Below are positions 43,010-53,359 of a stretch of DNA of 64,000 nucleotides, piece by piece. Position numbers and translations under genes: made by a program. Within the stretch, counting starts at the first letter, position 1. The number at the start of each line of letters is the position of its first letter. The stretch covers positions 54,787 to 118,786 of the forward strand of contig CALVEK010000004.1 in the NCBI GenBank assembly GCA_944326555.1. Reading direction: 5' to 3'. The notes under the pieces were generated by a model. It was not told where the DNA came from. It made no database searches and saw only the letters and a list, made by a program, of their open reading frames with translations. Origin of the DNA: Candidatus Gastranaerophilales bacterium. Lineage in GTDB: Bacteria; Cyanobacteriota; Vampirovibrionia; Gastranaerophilales; Gastranaerophilaceae.

Positions 43010-44356
43010 CTATATTATATCCTTATAAGATTCTACATTAGTAAGCATATCGTAGTTTAATTCGTTCTCATTGTCTGCAATCACAGCAGTAACAACAGCA
43101 TCAGATGTAATATTCAACATAGTTCTAAACATATCGACAATTCTGTCTACTGCAAACAAGAAAGCAAAACCCTCTACCATTTGAGTAGGAGTCAAACCAA
43201 GACCGTTTAGAACAAGAGCAATAGTTATGATACCGCCTCCTGGGATACCGGCACAAGTACTTGACGCAACAATAGCCAATACTGCTATCTGCAATATTTG
43301 TAAAGGTTCTACTGTAATTCCGTATGCTTGAGTCAAGAACAATACCGCAATAACCTGAAACATTGCAGTTGCATCAAAGTTCAAAGTAACACCAAGCGGT
43401 AAGACAAAGCTACAAACTTTGTGAGAAATACCTCTTTTTTCGCAACATGCAATAACCAAAGGTAAAGTTGCAGAACTGCTTGCAGTACCAAAGCCTACCA
43501 TCATAGCCTCAGCAATGGCTGCAAAGAATAGTCTTACAGGAACTTTAGAAAATACTTTCATCAATATAGGATAAACAATAAACAACTGGATGGCGAATCC
43601 AACAAGTATTGCAAGAAAATACTTAGAAATACTTGTAAATACAGATAAACCGAAAGAAGAAATTGCAGTCGCAGTCAAGGCAAATATACCGGGAGCTGCC
43701 AAATACATAATACCATCAGTAACTTTCATTGTAGCCGCAAAAACTGATTCGAAGAAAGAAACTACAGGTCTGTTGATTTCACCAACCTTAGCCAATGCAA
43801 TTGCAAAAATCATGATAAAAATAATTATAGGAATCATCTCACCTGTAGCAAGAGCTTCCATGGGATTAGCAGGAATTAAATTAATAAATATCTCTGACAA
43901 ATGCCCTTTTTGATCAGCAATAGCTTGACTTACAATCTGCTGAGTTGCTGCAGCTGACTTTTCGCTTATAAAAGACTGAACACCATCACCAGGGTGAATA
44001 GCCAAAGCAAGTGTTGTACCTATTACAACAGCAGCTATTGATATAATAGTGTAATAAGTAACCATTTTTATACCAAAAGCGCCTAGCTGCTTGTTATCTC
44101 CTATACTGGATATTCCGATTACAATAGCACTAAATACCAATGGAATGATTACCATTTGAATAAGTCTTATAAACGCTTGACCAATAAAATTCAAAACTCC
44201 GTATATTATGTTGTACACAGAGGACGTCTCATGAGCAGAATGAAAAGCGTGCATCACTATACCCAAGACAATACCCGCAATCAATCCGAGAAATATGTGT
44301 CCGTTTCTCTTAATACCTAAACCTAGCGCAATTAAAATCTGCATATGTAATTTCAT
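43010..44356 (-). CDS. Dicarboxylate/amino acid:cation symporter (DAACS, SLC1 type)
   Basis: 448 residues, eight hydrophobic helices plus two hairpin loops. Diagnostic segments: GTASSSATLPLVIAC (HP1 serine-rich), LGVTLNFDATAMFQVI (NMDGT-like helix 7) and AGIPGGGIITIALVL (HP2). It imports glutamate, aspartate or C4-dicarboxylates with Na+ or H+. It could feed the fumarase step, but this is inference. Follows aroA by 22 bases in the opposite reading order (it is upstream), so they may form one transcript. Confidence 0.9.
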   Translation of the reverse strand: MKLHMQILIALGLGIKRNGHIFLGLIAGIVLGIVMHAFHSAHETSSVYNIIYGVLNFIGQAFIRLIQMVIIPLVFSAIVIGISSIGDNKQLGAFGIKMVTYYTIISIAAVVIGTTLALAIHPGDGVQSFISEKSAAATQQIVSQAIADQKGHLSEIFINLIPANPMEALATGEMIPIIIFIMIFAIALAKVGEINRPVVSFFESVFAATMKVTDGIMYLAAPGIFALTATAISSFGLSVFTSISKYFLAILVGFAIQLFIVYPILMKVFSKVPVRLFFAAIAEAMMVGFGTASSSATLPLVIACCEKRGISHKVCSFVLPLGVTLNFDATAMFQVIAVLFLTQAYGITVEPLQILQIAVLAIVASSTCAGIPGGGIITIALVLNGLGLTPTQMVEGFAFLFAVDRIVDMFRTMLNITSDAVVTAVIADNENELNYDMLTNVESYKDII

Positions 44357-44458
44357 AGAATATCCTCTCTTATATCAGATTATATTTTAGACAAGTATGA
44401 TTATTTTACTATTTTTTATAAGACATGACAACAATGTATATGTATGAAATTAGTTGCT

Positions 44459-45394
44459 TCAATTGTTAGAGGATATTTTTTTTAATAAAATTTCAATCTC
44501 ATATTTGTTATCAGGATTATACAAAATAATATTTTTTAAAATAGTCTTAGCTTCATTACTTTTATGCAAGGCTATTAAGCACTGCGCTAAAGCAAAATTA
44601 GCCTTGTAGGAATACGGTTTTGTATAAAGAACTTTTTTATAATAACGTTCAGCTTTTTTATATATTTTTTGCTGCATATATAAATCAGCCAAGCCCATAT
44701 AAACATCATTATTATAACTACAATTTCTTCTCTTTTCACAATTTTTATTAATAAGAGATTTGTAACAAGCCTCCGCATTTAAATATCTTGATTTTTTGGA
44801 ATTTACATATGCATAAGCCAATCTGTATTTCTTGGATTGTATACCTTCTTTATTACGACAATTTAGTAAATAATAGTCAACTTTTTTGCTGTTTGAAGTA
44901 TTAGCATATAGTTTTGCACTATAACAATAATCAACATTGTTGCTTAGTAAATTATATTCAATAGCACGTTTGAAATCTTCCATTTCAAAATAAATTTTTG
45001 AAATTTCCCTATTTTTATCCACATTGCTTAAATCAGGCTCAAAAACATTAATTATACGACAGACGCTTCTTTCCAGCGGTTTGTTAAACGTAGCACATAC
45101 AGAATAATCCTTATTATGTCTAAAAGAAATTATTACACGCAAGGCATCAATATATCGTCCTGTATCCTTGTATATGTTAGACAAAAGTAACATTGCACCA
45201 ACATGATTTTTAACAGTAACAGGCTTATCATAAAATTCAAAAAAAGCATTAATATCATTGTTTTTAAGTGCAGATAGACCTTTCATTTCATCAAAACAAG
45301 AAATATATTGTTTATCGAGAGGATTAAAAACAATCGCTAAAAATAACGCAACCATGCAAACAACAAATAATAATACAGACAAATACAATTTCAC
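44459..45394 (-). CDS. Membrane-anchored TPR protein
   Basis: 311 residues from a GTG start at 45392-45394 with AAGG upstream. One N-terminal transmembrane helix (about 4-23). TPR-like helix pairs are clearest near the C-terminus: NNDVYMGLADLYMQQKIYKK, AERYYKKVLYTKPYSYKANF, ALAQCLIALHKSNEAKTIL. Cys-rich for a TPR protein. Scaffolding role likely. It follows queF by 17 bases. Confidence 0.75.
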   Translation of the reverse strand: MKLYLSVLLFVVCMVALFLAIVFNPLDKQYISCFDEMKGLSALKNNDINAFFEFYDKPVTVKNHVGAMLLLSNIYKDTGRYIDALRVIISFRHNKDYSVCATFNKPLERSVCRIINVFEPDLSNVDKNREISKIYFEMEDFKRAIEYNLLSNNVDYCYSAKLYANTSNSKKVDYYLLNCRNKEGIQSKKYRLAYAYVNSKKSRYLNAEACYKSLINKNCEKRRNCSYNNDVYMGLADLYMQQKIYKKAERYYKKVLYTKPYSYKANFALAQCLIALHKSNEAKTILKNIILYNPDNKYEIEILLKKISSNN

Positions 45395-45411
45395 TTAACC
45401 TTACTCCAATC

Positions 45412-46320
45412 TTACTGCCTAACACCATAACTCACATACTTGGTAATATCGTTTAATAAAACAACATCTTCCAAATAGCAATTTTCACTCCAACGAGACG
45501 GACATATATCAATACCTCCTCGTCTGGTATAAATGAGTGATACCATCAATGCAGATTCACCAGAAAATATATCTAAAATATCATACAATCTTTTGTATAT
45601 CATTTCGCAACACTCTTCATGAAAATGATACTCAGAACGGAAAGAAACAAGGTACTTTAAAAGACTGTCTTCTAATATATGCTTATTCGATTTGTAATAA
45701 ATAAATGCATCTGCAAAATCAGGTTGATGGGTAACACGACAATTTGAACGCAATGAATCAAATGTTAAAAAATACTCTTTAGCAGAGTTTGTACATTCAG
45801 TTTTTAACAAATCTGGTGCTTCTTTGAATTTATCAATAAGAACATTACCTGTATCAACAATATCATAAAGATTAGAATAGTCAGCATAAACCTTATAAGA
45901 ATGCGAAAGATTATCTAAAAAAGATAAATCAACCTTTGTTCCAAGAAGTTTACTCAAATCCTCAATGATAATCTTTTTACAAGTATGCAAACAATCTTGT
46001 ATATCATTTCCAAAACGAGTCATATTAAAAGAATTTAAATAAAGCTTCAAAGATTTTGATTCAACGATGAATTCGCTACTGCAAGGATATTTTAGTTTAA
46101 TCAATCTGGTAACAGGTAAGCCGCTTAAAGTCATTGTAGAAAATTCATAAGCATGCCACACATCAAAGCCACAAAAAGGTAAGTTTACAGAATCTATTCC
46201 ATACTGTTTTCTGTTTTCAACCCTTGGTACAGCAACAAGAAGTGAAGAATCGTAAGAATCAGAGCCTTCAACTTTCTTACCCAAAAATTTAGATGCAATT
46301 TTATCTGTTTGATTCTGCAT
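45412..46320 (-). CDS. queF: 7-cyano-7-deazaguanine reductase, long (YqfK/E. coli-type)
   Basis: NADPH-dependent reduction of preQ0 to preQ1 in queuosine synthesis. 302 residues, the long bimodular type: ESKSLKLYLNSFNMTRF at 87-103, catalytic Cys194 with Asp201 in SNCRVTHQPDFAD, and EYHFHEECCEMIY in the C-terminal module. Its substrate is made by QueC (8105-8800), so the pathway is split over two loci here. Confidence 0.93.
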   Translation of the reverse strand: MQNQTDKIASKFLGKKVEGSDSYDSSLLVAVPRVENRKQYGIDSVNLPFCGFDVWHAYEFSTMTLSGLPVTRLIKLKYPCSSEFIVESKSLKLYLNSFNMTRFGNDIQDCLHTCKKIIIEDLSKLLGTKVDLSFLDNLSHSYKVYADYSNLYDIVDTGNVLIDKFKEAPDLLKTECTNSAKEYFLTFDSLRSNCRVTHQPDFADAFIYYKSNKHILEDSLLKYLVSFRSEYHFHEECCEMIYKRLYDILDIFSGESALMVSLIYTRRGGIDICPSRWSENCYLEDVVLLNDITKYVSYGVRQ

Positions 46321-46346
46321 AATAACACCTTTACTATATATAACAT

Positions 46347-46378
46347 AAAAGCCCCCTTATCTGACAAGGGGGCTTTTT
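46347..46378 (-). terminator. Terminator after clpX
   Basis: GCCCCCTT (46351-46358) pairs with AAGGGGGC (46366-46373); T-rich on both sides, so it may work both ways. Confidence 0.85.
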
Positions 46379-46392
46379 ACAAAATGCTTTTA

Positions 46393-47715
46393 CTACGCTA
46401 TCTCTTCTTGCGTATCAGAAGTAAGCTCAGTCTTTTTTTGCGGTAGCTTAATCAACTCAGCAACATTTTCACGCTTTTTAACCATCTCTGCAGTAACAGT
46501 AAATTCATGAACATTTTCTTGAGATGGAACTTCGTACATGATGTTTAACATGAGTTCTTCTACTATTGAACGAAGAGCTCTTGCACCCGTCTTACGTTTA
46601 ATAGCTTCTTTTGCAATTAACTCAATAGCTTCAGGCTCAAATTTCAAATCAACATTATCCATTTTTAGTAAGCACTGATATTGTTTAATAATCGCATTCT
46701 TAGGCTCAGTAAGAATCATCTTTAATGTAGCTTCATCCAACTGATCCAAAACAGCATATATAGGAACACGACCAATAAATTCAGGAATCAAACCAAATTT
46801 CAAAAGGTCCTCAGGCTGCAATTTCTTGAGCATTTTCTGAGCAGCAATTTCTTTTTCAGCCGCAGTAGCAGGGGCCTTTGCTCCAAAACCGAGAGATGTA
46901 CCTTCACCGGCACGTCTTTCAACAATTTTATCCAATCCAACAAAAGCACCGCCTACAATAAAGAGAATATTCTTTGTATCAATTTGAATAAACTCTTGAT
47001 GAGGATGCTTTCTTCCACCTTGAGGAGGAACGTTAGCAACTGTACCCTCAATCATCTTCAGCAATGCCTGTTGAACACCTTCGCCCGAAACATCTCTTGT
47101 AATGCTTGGGTTCTCAGACTTTCTTGCGATTTTATCTATCTCATCTATATAGATAATACCTCTTTCGGCTTTTTGAGCATCAAACTCAGCACTTTGGTAA
47201 AGTCTCAGAAGAATATTTTCTACGTCATCACCGACATAACCGGCTTCAGTTAAAGTTGTAGCATCAGCTACAGCAAAAGGAACATCCAACATCTTTGCTA
47301 AAGTCTGAGCTAACAATGTCTTACCTGAACCTGTTGGTCCGACAAGAAGAATATTACTTTTCTGAATTTCAATTCCTGTATTGTCCTTCTCAGTGGAATT
47401 GTGAGCAATTCTCTTGTAATGATTATACACTGCAACAGAAAGCACTTTCTTTGCATCATCTTGACCGACAATGTGTTCATCTAAGTATGCCTTAATCTCA
47501 TGAGGTTTTGGCACAGAAGAGATATCAGCCTCTTTAGCTTCATCTTTCTCGCCTTTTTCCTTATTTTCAAAAAATTCTTCATCAAGAATTTCATTACACA
47601 GCTCAACGCATTCATCGCAGATATAAACTTCAGGACCAGCAATTAATTTTTTTACTTGGTCTTGAGTCTTACCACAAAATGAACATTTTAAACGGCTGTC
47701 GTCATGTTTAACCAT
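46393..47715 (-). CDS. clpX: ATP-dependent Clp protease unfoldase ClpX
   Basis: 440 residues. N-terminal zinc-binding domain with CSFCGKTQ and CDECVELC, Walker [13 protein letters not shown], pore loop GYVGDDVE, Walker [14 protein letters not shown], the RKHPHQEF segment and a C-terminal AAA lid. It unfolds substrates for ClpP. Last in tig-clpP-clpX. Confidence 0.97.
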   Translation of the reverse strand: MVKHDDSRLKCSFCGKTQDQVKKLIAGPEVYICDECVELCNEILDEEFFENKEKGEKDEAKEADISSVPKPHEIKAYLDEHIVGQDDAKKVLSVAVYNHYKRIAHNSTEKDNTGIEIQKSNILLVGPTGSGKTLLAQTLAKMLDVPFAVADATTLTEAGYVGDDVENILLRLYQSAEFDAQKAERGIIYIDEIDKIARKSENPSITRDVSGEGVQQALLKMIEGTVANVPPQGGRKHPHQEFIQIDTKNILFIVGGAFVGLDKIVERRAGEGTSLGFGAKAPATAAEKEIAAQKMLKKLQPEDLLKFGLIPEFIGRVPIYAVLDQLDEATLKMILTEPKNAIIKQYQCLLKMDNVDLKFEPEAIELIAKEAIKRKTGARALRSIVEELMLNIMYEVPSQENVHEFTVTAEMVKKRENVAELIKLPQKKTELTSDTQEEIA

Positions 47716-47737
47716 TACATTCTCTCCTTTAAAAGGC

Positions 47738-48337
47738 CTATTCTGCCTTATGAGGTTTATCCATTGTTACAACTTTGTCAATCATACCATATTCAAGAGC
47801 TTCTTCCGGAGTCATGATATAGTCTCTGTCAGTATCTTTTTCGATTTTCTTAATAGATTGACCTGTATTAGAAGCCAAAATCTCATTCAAAGATTTTTTA
47901 ATTCTAAGAATCTCAGCAGCTTGAATTTCAATATCAGTTGCTTGACCCTGTGCACCACCCAAAGGTTGGTGAATCAAAACTCTTGAATGAGGTAGAGCTA
48001 ATCTTTTACCCTTTGTACCTGATGAAAGCAAAAAGGCACCCATTGATGCAGCTTGACCAAGACAAATTGTAGAAACATCAGAACGAATATGCTGCATAGT
48101 GTCATAAATTGCAAAACCTGCAGTAACGCTACCACCAGGAGAATTTATGTACAACATAATATCTTTTTCAGGATTTTCCGAATCCAACAACAACATCTGT
48201 GCAACAACCAAGTTTGCAACCATGTCATCAATTGGAGTACCTAAAAAGATAATTCTCTCTCTTAATAATCTTGAAAAAATATCAAAAGCACGTTCTCCAC
48301 GGCTTGACTGTTCTACTACTGTTGGTACAAAACTCAT
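47738..48337 (-). CDS. clpP: ATP-dependent Clp protease proteolytic subunit ClpP
   Basis: 199 residues, start [19 protein letters not shown]. Catalytic Ser in [13 protein letters not shown], His in [14 protein letters not shown] and Asp in the [11 protein letters not shown] region. Tetradecameric serine protease. Between tig and clpX, the usual order. Confidence 0.97.
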   Translation of the reverse strand: MSFVPTVVEQSSRGERAFDIFSRLLRERIIFLGTPIDDMVANLVVAQMLLLDSENPEKDIMLYINSPGGSVTAGFAIYDTMQHIRSDVSTICLGQAASMGAFLLSSGTKGKRLALPHSRVLIHQPLGGAQGQATDIEIQAAEILRIKKSLNEILASNTGQSIKKIEKDTDRDYIMTPEEALEYGMIDKVVTMDKPHKAE

Positions 48338-48395
48338 ATCTTTTTTTGCCCTTTCACCTTATTTATAACTATTTATTATCTTACTATATTATAAT

Positions 48396-49703
48396 CTACT
48401 TTTTAGCTTCTGCAACGAATTTTACTTTGTTGTTTTCAAGCAAGAATTTAGTAACTTTTTGACTCAATGCCTGTTGAGAAAGAGATTGAATCAAAGCTGT
48501 ATTTTTTCTAACTTCATTAAAGATAATATCTTTGCTTGTTTGGTACAAAGTAGCCATCTCGGCTATTTTTTCGTCCAAATCTTCTGCAGTTACTTGTATA
48601 TTTTCAAGTTTTGCAATTTCAGACATCATTAACGAATTTTTAATTCTGTTAAGTGCTTCTGCTCTCAACTCTGTATCGATTTTTTCTGCACCATCTTTTT
48701 CAATGATATCTTCCCATTTGGCACCTGATTGAGCCACTTTTTGTTTGAAATCAGCTACAAGAACTTGTTTTTCTCTTTCAATCATAGTGTCTTGAACGTC
48801 AACTGACATTTTTGAAAGAATTGTGTCAAATAATTTATTAGCTGATCTTTTGTCATTTTCAATCTTAGCAGTATTATCAAGATACTTTTTAATATCTTCT
48901 TTTAATTCATCTAAAGTTTGGAATTTACCAACTTTTTTAGCTAAATCGTCATTTATTTCAGGCTTAACTTTTTCTTTGATTTCATTGAGCTTAATTTTGA
49001 ACTGAGCAGGTTTACCGTTTAACTTTTCATCATGGTATTGTTCAGGGAAAGTAACATCGATGGTAAATTCTTCACCAGTCTTGTGACCAACTAACTGTTC
49101 TGCAAAACCGGGGATAAAGTTACTGTGTTCTAAATCAAGCATGTAGTTTTTAGCTGAACCGCCGGAAATTGGTTCACCATCAACAAAACCATCAAAATCC
49201 ATCATTACAACATCTTTTGCAGTAGACTCTCTGTCTGCAACTGTTTGAAGAGAAGTGAATTTTTCTACCAACTCATCAAGTTCTTTTTGCATTGCATCAT
49301 CAGCATTTTTGAATTCTTCAACTTCAACTTCCAAATCTTTGTATTGTTCAAATTTAACTTCAGGCTTCAATTCAACCTTTGCAACTACCTTAACAGGTTG
49401 TCCCAAAACGAAGTCAAATGATTCAACAGCAGGTTCGGTAATTATATTCAGATTGTTTTCTGTAATAGCTTGAGCAAAAGCACTTGGAAGCAAATATTCC
49501 AAAACATCATGTTTAATAGATTCTGCACCGATATTCTTTTCAAGAATTGCTCTTGGTGCTTTACCTTTTCTAAAACCCGGGATATTAACCCTCTGAGCAA
49601 GTCTTTTGCAAGCCTTGTTGTATTCTTTTTCAGCTGTTTCAGCATCAATTTCAATATTAAGTTTTACTTGATTGTTTTCTAACTTTTCAACTGTAGTGTT
49701 CAT
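48396..49703 (-). CDS. tig: Trigger factor
   Basis: Ribosome-bound chaperone and prolyl isomerase. 435 residues from the ATG at 49703 (MNTTVEKLENNQVKL), which matches the family start; the frame extends upstream to an ATG at 49739 without homology. Ribosome-binding signature GFRKGKAPRAI, FKBP domain with FDGFVDGEPI and LGQPV-like core, then a long helical C-terminal arm. Leads tig-clpP-clpX. Confidence 0.95.
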   Translation of the reverse strand: MNTTVEKLENNQVKLNIEIDAETAEKEYNKACKRLAQRVNIPGFRKGKAPRAILEKNIGAESIKHDVLEYLLPSAFAQAITENNLNIITEPAVESFDFVLGQPVKVVAKVELKPEVKFEQYKDLEVEVEEFKNADDAMQKELDELVEKFTSLQTVADRESTAKDVVMMDFDGFVDGEPISGGSAKNYMLDLEHSNFIPGFAEQLVGHKTGEEFTIDVTFPEQYHDEKLNGKPAQFKIKLNEIKEKVKPEINDDLAKKVGKFQTLDELKEDIKKYLDNTAKIENDKRSANKLFDTILSKMSVDVQDTMIEREKQVLVADFKQKVAQSGAKWEDIIEKDGAEKIDTELRAEALNRIKNSLMMSEIAKLENIQVTAEDLDEKIAEMATLYQTSKDIIFNEVRKNTALIQSLSQQALSQKVTKFLLENNKVKFVAEAKK

Positions 49704-49841
49704 CTTCTTATCCTTATTATACTCATTTTGTGACGACATATACGGGCATAGATACCCAATAATTATTATAGTAATAATTATATTACAAAAGTTTTACAAA
49801 TAAAGCATGCTTAAAAAAATTACTAAATATGATGTATGTAA

Positions 49842-50946
49842 TCAAAAAACATTCTGTTTTAAATAGGCCTCAATAAATCCGTCAATATTGCCATCCATAA
49901 CAGAATCAACATTACCGACTTCGTAGCCTGTTCTATGGTCTTTAACCATTTTATAAGGATGAAAGACATAAGAACGTATTTGAGAACCGAAATTTACATC
50001 AAAAGTTTCACCTTTTAATTCGGCGAGTTTTCTATCATGCTCTGCCTGCTTTAGAGCCAACAACTTTGAGGCCAGCATTTGCATTGCTGTTTCTTTATTT
50101 TGCAGTTGCGAACGTTGCTGTTGACACTTAACAACAATACCTGTTGGCTTATGCAATATTCTCACCGCAGTTTCGACTTTGTTAACATTTTGACCGCCAG
50201 CACCGCCTGAACGCATTGTTTCAAAAACAATATCATCAGCAGGGATTGAAATTTCTTTTTCAAAATCCTCAATAACAGGACATACTTCCAAAGAAGCAAA
50301 ACTTGTCTGTCTCTTACCATTAGCGTTAAAAGGAGAAATCCTAACCAAACGGTGAACACCACGTTCTGCTTTGGACAATCCAAAAGCATACTTACCGGAA
50401 AGTCTTATTGTAGCAGACTTAATACCAGCTTCTTCTCCATCAGATTTATCCAACAACTCTACATTCCAACCGCGTGATTCGCCCCATCTGTTGTACATTC
50501 TCAATAACATCTGGGCCCAATCTTGAGCATCTGTACCGCCTGCACCTGCATTTACCGTCAAAATAGCATCATAGGAATCATATTCACCGGAAAGTGTTTT
50601 TTCTATTTCCCATTTATCAAGTTCTTTTTCTAATGAGTCTAAATTCTGTTGAAGTTCTTCCCACAAAGACTCATCATCAGTCTCATTGTAAAGTTCCATC
50701 AAAACCTTACAATCATCTATTGTCTTCTCCCATTTATCTTGACGAGAGAGCTCATTTTTATACTCGGTAACCTCTTGAGAAATACGAGCAGCTTCTTTGG
50801 GATCTTTCCAGATATCTTCCGACTGCAATTTTTCTTCGAGAGCTAAGACCTTAACCCGTAACTTTGCGGGGTCAAAGACACTCCTTCGCCTTGAGTATTT
50901 TCAAAGCCAAATCATCATATTTTTGTTTTTGTTCAATATCTATCAT
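49842..50946 (-). CDS. prfB: Peptide chain release factor 2, with programmed +1 frameshift
   Basis: Recognises UGA and UAA stops. The first 24 codons start at the ATG at 50944-50946 and end in CTT TGA (50872-50877). A +1 shift onto GAC at 50873 continues into a 343-residue frame, giving 367 residues in all. The shift site is canonical: GGAG a few bases before CTT-TGA-C. Family motifs: SPF anticodon-like tripeptide in [10 protein letters not shown] and the GGQ loop in [12 protein letters not shown] start at the TTG at 50828 would drop the N-terminus and is wrong. Confidence 0.96.
50871..50887 (-). promoter_or_regulatory. prfB autoregulatory frameshift site
   Basis: On the minus strand AAGGAGTGTCTTTGAC: a Shine-Dalgarno-like GGAG three bases before CTT, then in-frame TGA followed by C, a weak stop context. 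When RF2 is scarce ribosomes slip by +1 at CTT and make full RF2. Confidence 0.93.
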
Positions 50947-50998
50947 TTTACGATGTTCCAAAAAGACTACAACTATTTATTTATTCGACAAAAAAGAG

Positions 50999-52573
50999 CT
51001 AAGCCTTTTTTGAAGCACCTGCAATTTCAGAATCAACTCTCAAAAATACAGGTTTTATTTTTTCTTTTTCTGTAATCTTACCTGCAGGTATTTCTGCCCA
51101 TTTCAAACTATCAAGTTTTACTTCACAAGGATTAATCGAAATATTCAATTGTTTATACACATCATTAGCAATATTAGGACAATATGGAGCAAGCATTGTT
51201 GCGATAAATCTCATTGATTCCATCACATTGTATAACACTTTTGCGCACTCAAGCATTTTTTCCTCTTTTGCCAAGCCCCAAGGAGCTGTATCATTAACAT
51301 ATTTATTAACTATGTTTGAGAAATTAACTATTTCTTGAGCAGCCTCAGCAACCTCAAATTTGTCAAAATGAGCTTTTACATTTTCTACTGTGGAAATAGC
51401 GGCCTTTGCAATTTCATTATCAGATTCGGTTATAAACTCAGGCTTAATCTCTCCATCAAAGTATTTAACCTGCATATTCAGAGTTCTGTTTAGCAAGTTA
51501 CCTATATTGTTGGCCAAATCTGCATTTACTCGCTCTTTAAAATCGACATCAGAATAATTACCATCTCGTCCTGTAGGAGCTGTAACCATCATAAAATATC
51601 TGAAAGCATCCGGATATTCTAACTCAAAAGTTTCCATAACATCTTTAGGTGCAATGACATTTCCGATAGTTTTTGACATCTTTGTCTGATCTATTGTAAT
51701 CCAACCATGAGCCAATATTGTTTTTGGTAAAGGAATGTCTAAAGCCATTAAAAATGCAGGCCAATATATAGCATGGAATTTCAAAATATCTTTACCTATC
51801 ACCTGAACATCTGCAGGCCAATATTTATTAAACTTTTCAGACGGTTTTTCAGGATCATAACCAAGAGCGGTAATATAGTTTGAAAGAGCATCTATCCAAA
51901 CATAAATATTTTGACTGTCATCGCCCAAAACAGGTATCCCCCAACTTACAGATTCCTTTGAACGAGAAACAGAAATATCCTCAATATGTTCAAGCTGATT
52001 CAAAACCTCATTAGCTCTAAATTCGGGCTGTATAAATTCGGGATGTTTTTTGATATGCTCAATTATTCTGTCTTTGTATTTAGAAAGTTTAAAGAAATAA
52101 TTTTCTTCTTTAACTTCTTCAGGCTTTTTTAAGTGATCAGGGCAAAGTCCGTCTTCTGTCAAATCTCGAGGATTTAAGAAAGATTCACATCCTGAGCAAT
52201 ACAAGCCAGTATAAGAATGTTTATAAATATCACCGTTGTCTTGCAATTTTTTGAATATTTTTTGAACAATTTCCTCATGTTCAACGTCAGTAGTTCTAAT
52301 AAACTGGTCATAAGATATTCCGAGTCCATCCCAACATTCTTTGAATTTTGCAACATTACTATCACAAAGTTCTTTTGGGGTAACACCTTGTGCCGCGGCA
52401 GTCTTTTGCATCTTAATACCATGTTCGTCAGTTCCAGTCAGGAAATATACGTCATCATATCTTTGACGAAAATGACGAGCTATAACATCTGTTTGAATTT
52501 TTTCGTATGCATGTCCTATATGAGGTGCACCATTTGCGTAATCAATTGCCGTTGTTAAGTAATATTTAGTCAT
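50999..52573 (-). CDS. metG: Methionyl-tRNA synthetase, short form
   Basis: Class I synthetase, 524 residues, without the C-terminal dimerisation domain. HIGH motif in GAPHIGHAYEKIQTDV, zinc knuckle with CSGCESFL and CPDH, KMSKS motif as KMSKTIGN, and a helical anticodon-binding domain. Separated from prfB by 52 bases, same strand. Confidence 0.96.
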   Translation of the reverse strand: MTKYYLTTAIDYANGAPHIGHAYEKIQTDVIARHFRQRYDDVYFLTGTDEHGIKMQKTAAAQGVTPKELCDSNVAKFKECWDGLGISYDQFIRTTDVEHEEIVQKIFKKLQDNGDIYKHSYTGLYCSGCESFLNPRDLTEDGLCPDHLKKPEEVKEENYFFKLSKYKDRIIEHIKKHPEFIQPEFRANEVLNQLEHIEDISVSRSKESVSWGIPVLGDDSQNIYVWIDALSNYITALGYDPEKPSEKFNKYWPADVQVIGKDILKFHAIYWPAFLMALDIPLPKTILAHGWITIDQTKMSKTIGNVIAPKDVMETFELEYPDAFRYFMMVTAPTGRDGNYSDVDFKERVNADLANNIGNLLNRTLNMQVKYFDGEIKPEFITESDNEIAKAAISTVENVKAHFDKFEVAEAAQEIVNFSNIVNKYVNDTAPWGLAKEEKMLECAKVLYNVMESMRFIATMLAPYCPNIANDVYKQLNISINPCEVKLDSLKWAEIPAGKITEKEKIKPVFLRVDSEIAGASKKA

Positions 52574-52645
52574 AATCTATCCCATAATTATAATATTTGC
52601 TAAGATAAAATTAGCACAAATAAACAAAAAATGGGAGATATAAAA

Positions 52646-53359
52646 ATGACTGAGCTTCAAAACGGCAGATTTTCAGGTCGAAAAAATGATGAACTTCGCA
52701 AAATAAAATTCACAAAAGACTACACAAAACACGCACTAAGTTCTATCCTTGTTGAATTTGGAGATACCAAAGTAATAGTAACGGCATCAGTTGATGAAAA
52801 AGCACCAAAATGGATGGAAAAAGATGACCCAAGAGGCTGGGTAACAGCAGAATACTCCCTTTTACCAACCTCCACACACACAAGATGTCAAAGGGAACGC
52901 TCGAAAATTTCCGGCAGAACACAAGAAATTCAACGACTAATCGGCAGAAGTCTTCGTTCTTGTGTTGATTTAGAAAAAATATCAGGACTAACTGTTACAA
53001 TTGATGCAGATGTTATCCAAGCTGACGGAGGCACAAGATGCGCAAGTATTTGCGGCGGATATCTAGCTCTTGAGGATGCAGTAAAGAAACTTATGGAACA
53101 AGGTTTGATTAAAGAAAATCCTATCTTAGATAAAATTGCAGCAGTATCCGTTGGAATAATAAACGGTGAAATAAGACTCGATTTGGACTATGAAGAAGAT
53201 TCCCACGCACAAGTTGATTCAAATGTTGTTATGACAAAAAACGGTAAAATCATAGAATTTCAAACAACAGCAGAAGGAAATCCATACGAAAAAGCTCAAC
53301 TATATGAGATACTTGATACTGCAGAAAAAGCAATACAGGACATCATTGCACTATACTAA
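52646..53359 (+). CDS. rph: Ribonuclease PH
   Basis: 3'-5' phosphorolytic exonuclease that trims tRNA ends. 237 residues from the ATG at 52646 (MTELQNGRFSGRKNDELR), which has GGGAGA upstream; the ATG at 52631 overlaps that site. Core segments: RSLRSCVDLEKISGLTVTIDADV and DLDYEEDSHAQVDSNVV. Convergent with bioA; the stops overlap by four bases. Confidence 0.96.
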   Translation: MTELQNGRFSGRKNDELRKIKFTKDYTKHALSSILVEFGDTKVIVTASVDEKAPKWMEKDDPRGWVTAEYSLLPTSTHTRCQRERSKISGRTQEIQRLIGRSLRSCVDLEKISGLTVTIDADVIQADGGTRCASICGGYLALEDAVKKLMEQGLIKENPILDKIAAVSVGIINGEIRLDLDYEEDSHAQVDSNVVMTKNGKIIEFQTTAEGNPYEKAQLYEILDTAEKAIQDIIALY

